Of a DNA stretch of 64,000 nt, positions 52,864 through 61,114 are shown piece by piece. The DNA is taken from the NCBI GenBank assembly GCA_023436775.1, contig JAEZHW010000063.1, positions 1 through 64,000 of the forward strand. The letters run 5' to 3'. The notes below the pieces were generated by a model. The model was given only the letters and a program-made list of their open reading frames with translations. It did not search any database and had not been told where the DNA came from. How positions within the stretch are numbered: the first letter of the stretch is position 1; the number at the start of each line of letters is the position of its first letter. The DNA is from Actinomycetes bacterium. Lineage in GTDB: Bacteria; Actinomycetota; Actinomycetes; Actinomycetales; Microbacteriaceae. The position numbers and the translations under genes are program-made.

Positions 52864-53415
52864 CTAAGCAGCAGCCGGGATGAGGTCGGCGCCGATGACG
52901 ACCGTAATGGGGTTACCCCGATAGAAGGTCGACAGCTTGACCTCGGTGACGCCCAGGTCCGCGGCCAGCGCGCGGGCGGCACCCTCAGCGTCAAGGTGGT
53001 TGTAGTACACCGTTGACGTGGCCACGTCGGTGGTCGCCGCGGCCGACTCGGTCTTGACGTTCCACTTCTTGTCGGCCCGCAATTGCTTGCCGATTTTCGC
53101 AGCCAGACCGGTCTGCTCAGTGGCATTCAGGATCGTGATCGCGATCTTGGGGTCCTCGACCGGTTCGGCCACCGGAATCTCGTAGGGCGGCAGATCCTCA
53201 ACGGCCGCGTGATCGCCGTCCCCGCTCAAGTCAATCTCGCTGCGATAGCGGTCCACCAGAAAGACGCCGAGGGCCGAGAACAGCGCCGCCGCAATCACCG
53301 TCGACAGCAGCCAGCGCCAGAATCGCCCCTTTGGCCCTGGCAGCCGGTGGGCACCACGGCGCACCCCACGAGCGGGGGCGACTTGATCGAAACGATCCGC
53401 CGGGTACCGGGCCAT
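52864..53415 (-). CDS. LytR C-terminal (LytR_C) domain membrane protein
   Basis: 183 residues. A cytoplasmic basic start, one membrane helix (about 34-54) and an extracytoplasmic LytR_C domain (about 90-180: ITILNATEQTGLAAKIGKQLRADKKW, TVYYNHLDAEGAARALA). It lacks the LytR-CpsA-Psr catalytic domain, so it is a stand-alone LytR_C protein, common next to DUF3263 in Actinobacteria; it possibly binds wall polymers. The ATG is 2 nt after the DUF3263 stop. Confidence 0.88.
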   Translation of the reverse strand: MARYPADRFDQVAPARGVRRGAHRLPGPKGRFWRWLLSTVIAAALFSALGVFLVDRYRSEIDLSGDGDHAAVEDLPPYEIPVAEPVEDPKIAITILNATEQTGLAAKIGKQLRADKKWNVKTESAAATTDVATSTVYYNHLDAEGAARALAADLGVTEVKLSTFYRGNPITVVIGADLIPAAA

Positions 53416-53417
53416 GC

Positions 53418-53729
53418 TTATCCTCGGGTGACGTCGACAACTGCCTCACTCAAGCCGGTGCGTCGCGCACGATCCCGCATCCTGCGGTCCCGCAGGCGCC
53501 GCAACCGGTGGACCAATGCCGGTTCCGCTGCCAAAGCGGCAGGCGAGTCCAGCAAGGTATTGAGCAGTTGATAGTACCGCGTCGGGGAGAGTCCGAGCAT
53601 CTCCCGAATTGCGGCATCCTTGCGACCCGAGTGCGAGGGCACGCGCTGTTCGAAGTCCAGGATGGCGCGATCCCGGGGCGAGAGTGCCGCCTCGGAAGTG
53701 TCTGGAAGCACCGCCACAGACTCAGCCAT
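53418..53729 (-). CDS. DUF3263 helical DNA-binding-like protein
   Basis: 103 residues. The core LSPRDRAILDFEQRVPSHSGRKDAAIRE, LGLSPTRYYQLLNTLLD is typical of DUF3263 and reads like a sigma-region-4-type helix-turn-helix. The C-terminus is Arg-rich (RRLRRLRDRRMRDRARR). Function unknown. The ATG at 53729 is preferred over the adjacent GTG because AAGGAG is 4 nt upstream of the ATG. Coupled to the LytR_C gene. Confidence 0.88.
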   Translation of the reverse strand: MAESVAVLPDTSEAALSPRDRAILDFEQRVPSHSGRKDAAIREMLGLSPTRYYQLLNTLLDSPAALAAEPALVHRLRRLRDRRMRDRARRTGLSEAVVDVTRG

Positions 53730-53848
53730 CACGCTCCTTTCCCGGGTACCGTAATCCTACGCAGCCGTGCCGACGTCGCGGCCGCGACCCACCCAGCGCC
53801 GCGCATGGTCAGAGAAGTCTCAGCCGGCCCTGCCTTTCAGGAGTAGCT

Positions 53849-54283
53849 ATGACGGAACAGCAGAGCGGATCCGCCGCGGGCGACCGCATCAAGCGCACCC
53901 CAGAAGCATGGCGGGCGCTGCTGACCCCCGACGAGTTCGCGGTCCTGCGGCAGGCGGCAACGGAACGACCATGGACCGGCGAACTGCTTGAGGAAACGCG
54001 CGAAGGGCTCTACTCCTGTCGCGCCTGCGGTGCGGAGCTGTTCCGCAGCACCACCAAGTTCGACTCGCACTGTGGCTGGCCGAGCTTCTACGATCCAGCC
54101 GATACGGATGCGGTGACACTGCACACCGATCGCAGCCATGGCATGGTCCGCATCGAGGTGCGCTGCGCCCGCTGCGACTCTCACCTGGGACACGTCTTCG
54201 ACGATGCGCCGCAGACCCCGACCGGGCAGCGCTACTGCATGAACTCGATTGCGCTCACCTTCGCGCCGACTGCCGACGCATGA
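53849..54283 (+). CDS. msrB: Peptide methionine (R)-S-oxide reductase MsrB
   Basis: 144 residues. Catalytic C130 in GQRYCMNSIAL, a second Cys (C75) in DSHCGWPSFYD and the structural zinc site C57/C60 plus C106/C109. MsrB repairs methionine-R-sulfoxide in proteins using thioredoxin. AGGAG lies 5 nt before the ATG at 53849. The next gene overlaps by 4 nt, so the two oxidative-stress-related genes form an operon. Confidence 0.96.
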   Translation: MTEQQSGSAAGDRIKRTPEAWRALLTPDEFAVLRQAATERPWTGELLEETREGLYSCRACGAELFRSTTKFDSHCGWPSFYDPADTDAVTLHTDRSHGMVRIEVRCARCDSHLGHVFDDAPQTPTGQRYCMNSIALTFAPTADA

Positions 54284-54855
54284 CCGAGGCGCCCGTCTTT
54301 GCTGCACTCACGCGACGCCGCTCGTCGCCGCGACTGGTCGATCCAGCTCCTGACGACCTCGCCCTGCTCCCGCTGATCGCTGCGGCCAGCCGTATCGCCG
54401 ATCACGGCTCGCTGCGACCGTGGCGGTTGATCACGATCCGCGGCGAGGCGCGCACGCGGCTGGGCCTGGCCCTCGCCGAAGCGGCTGGTCTGGACCCGAC
54501 CGCGGCCGGCGCAGGCCTCGCCCAGAAGCCGCTGCGCGCGCCGCTGCTCATCGCGCTCGTCGAGCGGCAACAGCAGAGTTTCAAGGTTCACCCTTGGGAG
54601 CAGAGTGACGTCGTGGCCGGCATTGGACACGTGCTCACGCTGCTGTTGGAGGAAGCGGGCTGGGGCGTGATGTGGCGCTCGGGTCCTCACACTCGGCATG
54701 ACGCCGTGCGGGCAGCCCACGGCCTCGCCGAGCACGAAACCCTGCATGGCTGGCTCTACGTCGGTACGACCGCCGGCGACGCCGCCCCAAAGCCGGAGCG
54801 AGCAGCGATCCTCCCAGAGGAATTCCTCAGCGCGTTTCCTGTGCCCGAGGCCTGA
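54280..54855 (+). CDS. Nitroreductase family protein (YdjA-like)
   Basis: 191 residues of the short, YdjA-type nitroreductase group (FMN-dependent). FAALTRRRSSPRLVDPAPDD is the N-terminal cofactor segment, ADHGSLRPWRLITI the flavin-contact loop, and GIGHVLTLLLEEAGWGVMWRSG the central helix. The substrate is unknown. The ATG overlaps the msrB stop (ATGA). It ends 5 bp from the tRNA gene on the opposite strand. Confidence 0.88.
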   Translation: MTEAPVFAALTRRRSSPRLVDPAPDDLALLPLIAAASRIADHGSLRPWRLITIRGEARTRLGLALAEAAGLDPTAAGAGLAQKPLRAPLLIALVERQQQSFKVHPWEQSDVVAGIGHVLTLLLEEAGWGVMWRSGPHTRHDAVRAAHGLAEHETLHGWLYVGTTAGDAAPKPERAAILPEEFLSAFPVPEA

Positions 54856-54859
54856 ACAG

Positions 54860-54932
54860 AGCCCCCTGTCGGGTTTGAACCGACGACCTTCTGTTTACAA
54901 GACAGATGCTCTACCAACTGAGCTAAGGAGGC
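54860..54932 (-). tRNA. tRNA-Thr (anticodon UGU)
   Basis: A 73-nt cloverleaf on the minus strand. Acceptor GCCTCCT pairs with AGGGGGC (one G-U), D-arm AGCTC-AGTTGGTA-GAGC, anticodon arm TCTGT-CTTGTAA-ACAGA with anticodon TGT, T-arm with GGTTCAAACC, discriminator T. CCA is not encoded. Reads ACA and, by wobble, other Thr codons ending in a purine. Confidence 0.95.
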
Positions 54933-54967
54933 TGGTGGGTGCCCGAACGAACGGGCAAGCCGAATCC

Positions 54968-54973
54968 AGTGTA
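54968..54973 (-). promoter_or_regulatory. -10 of tRNA-Thr
   Basis: TACACT on the minus strand, 35 nt before the mature 5' end. A short GCCCG..CGGGC hairpin lies in the leader. Confidence 0.4.
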
Positions 54974-55017
54974 GGCGGTCAGTGCTGGGCACACCCAGCG
55001 CTATGACCGAAGCGAGG

Positions 55018-55914
55018 TTACTTGGCCGATGCCGTTTCCTCAGTCGCGAGCGAGTTGGCCAGCGCCTGCGCCTGGGCCTCGATCTTCTCACTGAGGTGGA
55101 CCTGCACTGCCGTGATGAAGTCCTGCCCAGCCGCCAACAACTCACCGTCGATCAGCACGGTCGGGGTGCCAAAGCGCTGCCCCTCCTCACGGAACGCCTC
55201 GTTCTGGCGGGTACGCAGCGTCGCCGCGCCCACCCAACCTTCAAAGCGCTGGTCGTTGATGCACTCAGCCACCGACGACTGACCCGCGCCCGCGGCTGCG
55301 GCGAGCGCCGCCAGCGCAGTGGTGTCACGCTCGGGATAGGCGCCCGCAGCGTAGACGACCTTGTGGAAGTCCAGGAAGTTGTCCGGGGCATAGTTCGCCA
55401 CACACGCTGCTGCCGCAGCAGTCCGGGTCGAGGCGTCATTGACGATCGAGACCGGACGAATCTCCAGCGAAATGCGGCCAGCCTTCAGCCACTCCTCGAT
55501 TTTCTCGCCGTAGGTCTTCTCGAACTCAGCGCAGTACTGGCACTCAAAGTCCACGATCAACTGCACGTGCGGCACACCGTCCTGGGTACCCGACCAGCGA
55601 ATCGGATCCTTGCCGGCCTCGAGGGGCTCGGTGCGCACCGCAGTGACCACACCATCTTGGCCGGTGAGCACGATGCCATCGCTGGCCATATTCGCCGGAG
55701 CCGGACCTTCCAGCTTGGCGGCACGGCCGAAACTGAGCACCAACGCGATGGTCGCAATCACGGCTACGACAGCCACGATCGAGCCAATCTGAATCGTCAG
55801 CTGACGCCGCTTTGACATCCGACGATGTTCTTCTCGCAACTGCAGCGCCTTTTCGCGAGCCTCACTCCGGCGAGCCTGTTGCAGGCTTCGTGTCGCCTGC
55901 TTGTGTTCGGTCAT
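55018..55914 (-). CDS. DsbA-like membrane-anchored thioredoxin (Thioredoxin_4)
   Basis: 298 residues. A cytoplasmic coiled, basic N-terminus (about 1-37), a TM (about 40-62) and an extracytoplasmic DsbA-like domain. The redox motif is C125-Q-Y-C128 (VDFECQYCAEFE), with the cis-Pro loop FGTPTVLIDG and extra cysteines in the helical insert. It probably oxidises or isomerises disulfides in exported proteins, with a VKOR partner expected elsewhere. ATG at 55914; the longer frame is not supported. Confidence 0.88.
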   Translation of the reverse strand: MTEHKQATRSLQQARRSEAREKALQLREEHRRMSKRRQLTIQIGSIVAVVAVIATIALVLSFGRAAKLEGPAPANMASDGIVLTGQDGVVTAVRTEPLEAGKDPIRWSGTQDGVPHVQLIVDFECQYCAEFEKTYGEKIEEWLKAGRISLEIRPVSIVNDASTRTAAAAACVANYAPDNFLDFHKVVYAAGAYPERDTTALAALAAAAGAGQSSVAECINDQRFEGWVGAATLRTRQNEAFREEGQRFGTPTVLIDGELLAAGQDFITAVQVHLSEKIEAQAQALANSLATEETASAK

Positions 55915-56177
55915 TCTCGGTCTTCTCCGAAATCCTTGCCCACGGGTCCCTGCCCACAGGTCTCTGAGTCCCCCCGATGCGCCCCGCGAAGGATAGTACC
56001 GTTCGCTCCTGTGCGACGCGAGTTGCCAATTCTCAGGTGGGAAGTACATCTCGCCCTGTTCCCAGCATGCGAACTGCACTAGTCTGCCAATAGTGCATTG
56101 TTCCGAAATGGCACAGATGCACAATCCCATTCACTACGGATCGTCCGGCACGTACCTGCCGGTGAAGGAGATACAAC

Positions 56178-57254
56178 ATGGCTACTGTCGTGTTTGATAA
56201 GGCAACTCGCCTCTACCCGGGCACCACTCGCCCCGCCGTTGACAAGCTGGATCTCGAGATCGCTGACGGCGAATTCCTCGTTCTGGTCGGCCCTTCTGGC
56301 TGTGGTAAGTCCACCTCGCTGCGTATGCTCGCAGGCCTCGAAGAGGTCGACGAGGGCAACATCCGCATCGGCGACCGCATCGTCACGGACGTGCCGCCGA
56401 AGGACCGCGACATCGCCATGGTGTTCCAGAACTACGCGCTCTACCCGCACATGACCGTGGCCGAGAACATGGGCTTCGCCCTCAAGATCGCTGGCGTCTC
56501 CAAGGAAGAGCGCGCCGCTCGCGTCCTCGAGGCCGCCAAGCTGCTCGACCTGGAGCCGTACCTCGGCCGCAAGCCGAAGGCGCTCTCGGGTGGTCAGCGT
56601 CAGCGTGTCGCTATGGGCCGCGCGATCGTCCGTCAGCCGCAGGTGTTCCTCATGGACGAGCCGCTGTCGAACCTCGACGCCAAGCTCCGTGTGCAGACCC
56701 GCACCCAGATCGCGTCGCTGCAGCGCCGCCTGGGCGTCACCACCGTCTACGTGACCCACGACCAGGTCGAGGCGCTGACCATGGGTGACCGCATCGCGGT
56801 GCTCAAGGACGGCATCCTGCAGCAGGTCGGCACCCCGCGCGAACTGCTCGACGCCCCGAAGAACGTCTTCGTCGCCGGCTTCATCGGTAGCCCGGCCATG
56901 AACCTGTTCAACGTGCCGGTCGCCGACGGTGGCGTCAAGTTCGGCGGCGCCACGGTGCCGGTCGAGCGTGACGCACTGAAGAACGCTGGCAAGACCGTGA
57001 CCGCCGGTGTCCGCCCCGAGGACTTCACCATCTCCACCAAGAAGGGTGAAGGCATCGAGGTGAAGGTCGACATCGTCGAAGAGCTCGGCGCCGACGGCTA
57101 CCTGTACGGTTCGGCCCTGGTCGACGGCCAGACCCTGAACCTGGTGGCCCGCGTCGACGGCCGCTCGCACCCGAACATGGGTGACGTGGTGTACCTGACC
57201 CCGGTGGCAGGCCACGTGCACCTGTTCAACGCTGAGACTGGCGAGCGCCTGTAA
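56178..57254 (+). CDS. MsiK/UgpC-type sugar ABC transporter ATPase
   Basis: 358 residues of the MalK subfamily. Walker A GPSGCGKST (38-46), signature LSGGQ (136-140), Walker B VFLMDEP (D160), switch His in YVTHDQVEALT, then a C-terminal OB-type regulatory domain (about 240-358). No permease or binding-protein gene is adjacent. Such orphan ATPases in Actinobacteria (MsiK) energise several carbohydrate importers at once. AAGGAG sits 7 nt before the ATG, a CCGGCA/TGCCGG hairpin lies just upstream and a strong terminator follows; codon choice indicates high expression. Confidence 0.93.
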   Translation: MATVVFDKATRLYPGTTRPAVDKLDLEIADGEFLVLVGPSGCGKSTSLRMLAGLEEVDEGNIRIGDRIVTDVPPKDRDIAMVFQNYALYPHMTVAENMGFALKIAGVSKEERAARVLEAAKLLDLEPYLGRKPKALSGGQRQRVAMGRAIVRQPQVFLMDEPLSNLDAKLRVQTRTQIASLQRRLGVTTVYVTHDQVEALTMGDRIAVLKDGILQQVGTPRELLDAPKNVFVAGFIGSPAMNLFNVPVADGGVKFGGATVPVERDALKNAGKTVTAGVRPEDFTISTKKGEGIEVKVDIVEELGADGYLYGSALVDGQTLNLVARVDGRSHPNMGDVVYLTPVAGHVHLFNAETGERL

Positions 57255-57273
57255 GGCTCATCCCAACCTCGCG

Positions 57274-57302
57274 GGGGCGGTTCCGAACTTCGGGACCGCC
57301 CC
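57274..57302 (+). terminator. Terminator of the MsiK-type ATPase gene
   Basis: An 11-bp stem with one G-U (57274-57284 with 57292-57302), 7-nt loop, followed by TGTTGTCT. 20 nt past the stop. Confidence 0.82.
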
Positions 57303-57346
57303 TGTTGTCTCTGTGCGCACGCACCGTTTCCCCGCTTCGTTCCCGA

Positions 57347-57352
57347 TAGGCT
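57347..57352 (+). promoter_or_regulatory. -10 element, leaderless DUF4032 gene
   Basis: TAGGCT ends 7 nt before the ATG at 57360. No Shine-Dalgarno sequence. Confidence 0.5.
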
Positions 57353-57359
57353 CCCTGCT

Positions 57360-58679
57360 ATGCCGCCTCGTGCTTCCCTCAGTATCACCGCAGCCGTGCC
57401 GGACCCGGCGCTGCTGGATTTGCCCTGGCAACTCCCCCTCGACCAGTGGCCGAGCGATGTGATCGCTGCCCTGCCGAAGGGCATCTCTCGGCACTTGGTG
57501 CGATTCGCACACATGTCCGGTGGTGTCGTCGCCGTCAAGGAAACCACCGAGCAGATGGCGCTGCATGAGTACGAAGTGCTGCGCTCCCTGCAGAAACTCG
57601 ATGTGCCTGGCGTCGCCCCGGTCGCCGTCATCACCAACCGCTTCGATGCCGACGGCGAACCGCTGCCCTCGGCGCTGGTGACCGAGCACCTGAAGTTCTC
57701 GATGCCCTACCGGGCGCTCTTCTCACAGACGCTGCGGCCGGACACCGCGACCCGCCTCGTTGACGCGCTCGCACTGCTGCTGGCCCGGCTGCACCTGGTG
57801 GGCTTCTTCTGGGGTGACGTGTCGCTGTCCAACACCCTGTTCCGCCGCGATGCTGGCGCCTTCGCCGCCTATCTGGTGGACGCCGAAACCGGTCAGCTCC
57901 AGCCCAACGGACTCACGGCCGGGCAGCGAGAACACGACCTCGAGGTGGGTCGGGTCAACATCGCTGGCGAACTGTTCGACCTCGAGGCGGGCGGCCGCAT
58001 CGACGAAAGTCTCGACCCGATCGAGATCAGCAACCGCATCGTGTCCCAGTACCGGATGCTGTGGCAGGAACTCACCGGCTTTGAGACCTTCGATGCCTCC
58101 GAGCGCTGGCGTATCGATGCGCGCATCCAGCGGCTCAACGACCTCGGATTCGACATCGAGGAACTGGCTATGACCGCTGGTGGCGATGGCGCACAGGTGC
58201 GCATCCAGCCTAAGGTCGTGGATGCGGGGCACCACCAGCGCCGCCTGCTGCGCCTCACCGGCCTCGACACCGGCGAGAACCAGGCCCGTCGCCTCCTGAA
58301 CGACCTCGACCGCTACCGCGCCACCTACGGGCGCCCCGGTCAGGACGAGGAGGTCACCGCCCACGAGTGGCTGGTGCGGGCATTCGAGCCAGTCATCAAG
58401 GCCATTCCGCGGGAACTGCGCGGCAAGCTGGAACCTGCCGAGGCCTACCACCAGTTCCTGGACCACCGCTGGTTCATCTCGCAGGAGCAGGACCGCGACG
58501 TACCTCTGGCCGAGGCGGTGCAGTCCTTCATTGACAATGTGCTGCGCCATCGCCGTGACGAGGCGACGCTGCTGAACCCGCCGACCACGGCGATCACGCT
58601 GCCGCTGCCGACCGTCGAAACCGGCGCCATCCCCATCCTCGGCGATGACGACGAAGAAGACTGGCGACTGAAGGTCTAG
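57360..58679 (+). CDS. DUF4032 / LPS-kinase-like protein
   Basis: 439 residues. The first 200 form a protein-kinase-like (Kdo/WaaP-type) fold: K60 in VVAVKET, a catalytic loop GFFWGDVSLSNTLF in which Trp stands where HGD kinases have His (D153, N158), and the metal Asp D174 in YLVDAETGQL. DUF4032 (about 215-385) follows, then an acidic tail. Actinobacterial family of unknown substrate; the key kinase residues suggest it is active. Convergent with rlmB, with 3 bp between stops. Confidence 0.88.
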   Translation: MPPRASLSITAAVPDPALLDLPWQLPLDQWPSDVIAALPKGISRHLVRFAHMSGGVVAVKETTEQMALHEYEVLRSLQKLDVPGVAPVAVITNRFDADGEPLPSALVTEHLKFSMPYRALFSQTLRPDTATRLVDALALLLARLHLVGFFWGDVSLSNTLFRRDAGAFAAYLVDAETGQLQPNGLTAGQREHDLEVGRVNIAGELFDLEAGGRIDESLDPIEISNRIVSQYRMLWQELTGFETFDASERWRIDARIQRLNDLGFDIEELAMTAGGDGAQVRIQPKVVDAGHHQRRLLRLTGLDTGENQARRLLNDLDRYRATYGRPGQDEEVTAHEWLVRAFEPVIKAIPRELRGKLEPAEAYHQFLDHRWFISQEQDRDVPLAEAVQSFIDNVLRHRRDEATLLNPPTTAITLPLPTVETGAIPILGDDDEEDWRLKV

Positions 58680-58682
58680 CGG

Positions 58683-59687
58683 CTACTTCGCTGTGGCCTC
58701 GGCGCGCAGGCGCGCGATCTCGTACAACGTGACGCTGGCGGCGATACCGGCGTTGAGCGATTCGGTCGCCGACGAGATCGGAATCGACACGATCGCGTCG
58801 CAGGTTTCCGTGACCAGGCGCGACAGGCCCTTGCCTTCGCTGCCAACCACAACCACGAGTGGACGGTCAGCGAGTTCCAGCCCCGGCAGCATAGTGTCGC
58901 CACCGCCGTCGAGGCCGATCACGAACACGCCCGCCTTCTTGAAGGCCTTCAGGGTGGAGGTCAGATTCGAGGCCATGGCCACTGGAATGCGTGCAGCAGC
59001 TCCGGCCGAGGTCTTCCAAGCACCCGCATTGACACCGACCGAGCGACGCTGCGGCACGATCACGCCCTGGCCGCCAAAAGCGGCGACCGAGCGGATCACG
59101 GCACCGAGGTTGCGGGCGTCGGTCACGCCGTCGAGGGCGACGATCAGCGGCACCTCACCGCGACCGATCACCTCGTCCAGCAGGTCTTCCGGGTGCGCGT
59201 ACTCATAGGGCGGCACTTTCAGGCCCACACCCTGATGCACGGAGTCGAAGCCCGCCAGGCGATCGAGTTCCTGACGAGTGACCTCCAGGATCGGCAGATT
59301 GCGGTTGTTGGCCAACACAATGATTTCGCGCACTCGGTCGTCGAGTTCGATGCGCTGGGCGATGTACAGCGTGGTGGCCGGGATCTTCGCGCGCAGCGCC
59401 TCGAGCACCGAGTTGCGGCCAGTAACCAGTTCACTGCCATCCTTGCTGTGCTGACCACCGGTCTGCCCGATCGGCTTCACCGAACCGCGCTTCTCGGCTG
59501 ACCGCTCAGCGAGCTGCTTGCGCTTGTAGGCAACGTGGTACGTGCGGTCCTCGGCCTTCGGGGTCGGACCCTTGCCTTCGAGAGCCTTCCGACCGTGACC
59601 GCCAGTGCCCACCTGGGGGCGCTTGCCAGCGCGACCCTTGCGGACTGCGCCGGGGCGATTCTTACTCGGTTCTCCTGAACCCTTCAT
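58683..59687 (-). CDS. rlmB: 23S rRNA 2'-O-methyltransferase RlmB (TrmH/SpoU family)
   Basis: 334 residues. A basic, Gly/Lys-rich disordered start (about 1-85), a substrate-binding L30e-like domain (about 86-165, VTGRNSVLEALRA) and the knotted SPOUT domain with ALDGVTDARNLGAVIRSVAAFG, VVGSEGKGLSRL and IPISSATESLNAGIAASVTLYE. It methylates G2251-equivalent in 23S rRNA. The ATG overlaps the cysS stop (ATGA), so it is coupled to cysS. Confidence 0.93.
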   Translation of the reverse strand: MKGSGEPSKNRPGAVRKGRAGKRPQVGTGGHGRKALEGKGPTPKAEDRTYHVAYKRKQLAERSAEKRGSVKPIGQTGGQHSKDGSELVTGRNSVLEALRAKIPATTLYIAQRIELDDRVREIIVLANNRNLPILEVTRQELDRLAGFDSVHQGVGLKVPPYEYAHPEDLLDEVIGRGEVPLIVALDGVTDARNLGAVIRSVAAFGGQGVIVPQRRSVGVNAGAWKTSAGAAARIPVAMASNLTSTLKAFKKAGVFVIGLDGGGDTMLPGLELADRPLVVVVGSEGKGLSRLVTETCDAIVSIPISSATESLNAGIAASVTLYEIARLRAEATAK

Positions 59688-61102
59688 CGAGCCACACTCC
59701 AATGCGTTCCGTCCGCGCCGTCCTCAACCACGATGCCGGCGGCGGCCAGCACATCACGCAATCGGTCCGCAGTCGCGAAGTCTTTGCTCGCGCGCGCCTG
59801 CTGGCGTGCCGAGATGATTTCCTCAACCAGGGCCGACAGCGCCTGCGTCTCGGTGTCCCCGGCCGTCGACCACTGGGGGTCGGCCGGGTCGAGGCCGAGC
59901 ACGCGCACCATGGCGCGCACCTGGCCGTAGGCGGTCAGTACAGCGTCGATATCGCCAGATTCCAGCGCCGTATTGCCCGAGCGCACGGTGTCGTGCAGGG
60001 CTGCAAGCGCCAGCGGCACGCCGAGGTCATCGTCCATCGCCTCGGCAAAGGCCGGCGCCACCTCGGTACCGGCCGACGCGGCACGATCCCCCAGCGCACG
60101 CTCAGCGCGGGCCAGGAAGCCTTCGACGCGGTCGAGGGCGGCGTCCGCCTCGGCCAGGGCCTGGTCGTGGAATTCCAGCACCGACCGATAGTGGGCCGAG
60201 CCCAGGAAGTAGCGCACCGCGGCCGGACGCGCCGACGAGAGCAAGTCAGCGGCGTACAGCGAGTTGCCGAGCGACTTGGACATCTTCTGCCCGCCCACAT
60301 TCACCAGACCGTTGTGAATCCAGTACTCGGCGAACTGGTCGCCCGCGGCCCGCGACTGGGCGAGCTCGTTCTCGTGGTGCGGGAAGCGCAGGTCCAGGCC
60401 GCCACCGTGGATGTCGAAGTGGCTGCCCAGGTACTTGGTGCTCATGGCCGAGCATTCGATGTGCCAACCGGGGCGACCACGACCCCAGGGCGTGTCCCAG
60501 GCGGCCGATTCCGGCTCGCCCGGCTTGTGGGCCTTCCAGAGCGCGAAGTCGCGCGAGTCCCGCTTGCCCCGAGGGTCAGCGTCGGACTCAACCATGTCCG
60601 ATGGGCTCTGCCGGGTCAGTTCACCGTAGGCCGGGAACGAGGCGGTGGCGAAGTACACGTCCGCGCTCACCTCGGAACGATATGCGTGGCCACTAGCCAG
60701 CAGTCGTTCGATCAGTGCGATCATCTCGGGCACACTCGCGGTCGCGCGCGGTTCATACGTCGGCGGACGAATGCCGAGCGCCCGATATGCGGCATTGAAC
60801 TCAAGTTCGTAGCGGTACGCCAGTGCCCACCACGCTTCCGGGGCGTCAGTGCCCTGGGTTGCGGCGGCGTTCTCGAGCACCTTGTCATCAATATCGGTGA
60901 CGTTGCGCACCAGGGTGACCCGGTACCCGCGGTACTCGAACCAGCGCCGCCAGAGGTCGTACACCAGCGCCGAGCGCAGGTGGCCGATGTGTGGCGAGGA
61001 CTGCACCGTCGGCCCGCAGACGTAGAGGCCGACCTCGTTCGGGCGCAGCGAGGTGAATTCCCGCAGGCCCTGAGCCTTGGAGTCGTAGAGGCGAATCGTC
61101 AC
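59684..61102 (-). CDS. cysS: Cysteinyl-tRNA synthetase
   Basis: 472-residue class I synthetase. HIGH is PHIGHLR (37-43), KMSKS is intact (GQKMSKSLGNS), and zinc-site C29 (YVCGPTVQ) plus the Cys of WHIECSAMS with HHENE complete the cysteine pocket. The C-terminal helical domain is normal. GTG start with TAGGCT ending 6 nt upstream, overlapping the ispDF stop. Followed by rlmB with a 4-nt overlap. A MshC-like paralogue is excluded by the TDIDDK segment, normal length and neighbours. Confidence 0.95.
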   Translation of the reverse strand: MTIRLYDSKAQGLREFTSLRPNEVGLYVCGPTVQSSPHIGHLRSALVYDLWRRWFEYRGYRVTLVRNVTDIDDKVLENAAATQGTDAPEAWWALAYRYELEFNAAYRALGIRPPTYEPRATASVPEMIALIERLLASGHAYRSEVSADVYFATASFPAYGELTRQSPSDMVESDADPRGKRDSRDFALWKAHKPGEPESAAWDTPWGRGRPGWHIECSAMSTKYLGSHFDIHGGGLDLRFPHHENELAQSRAAGDQFAEYWIHNGLVNVGGQKMSKSLGNSLYAADLLSSARPAAVRYFLGSAHYRSVLEFHDQALAEADAALDRVEGFLARAERALGDRAASAGTEVAPAFAEAMDDDLGVPLALAALHDTVRSGNTALESGDIDAVLTAYGQVRAMVRVLGLDPADPQWSTAGDTETQALSALVEEIISARQQARASKDFATADRLRDVLAAAGIVVEDGADGTHWSVAR

Positions 61103-61108
61103 GCCCCC

Positions 61109-61114
61109 AGCCTA
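61109..61114 (-). promoter_or_regulatory. -10 element before cysS
   Basis: TAGGCT on the minus strand ends 6 nt before the GTG of cysS and contains the ispDF stop codon TAG. It suggests an internal, leaderless promoter. Confidence 0.4.

Noticed and set aside
54860..54932. tRNA-Thr as an integration site
   Set aside because: No integrase, no repeated tRNA 3' end and no composition change on either side.
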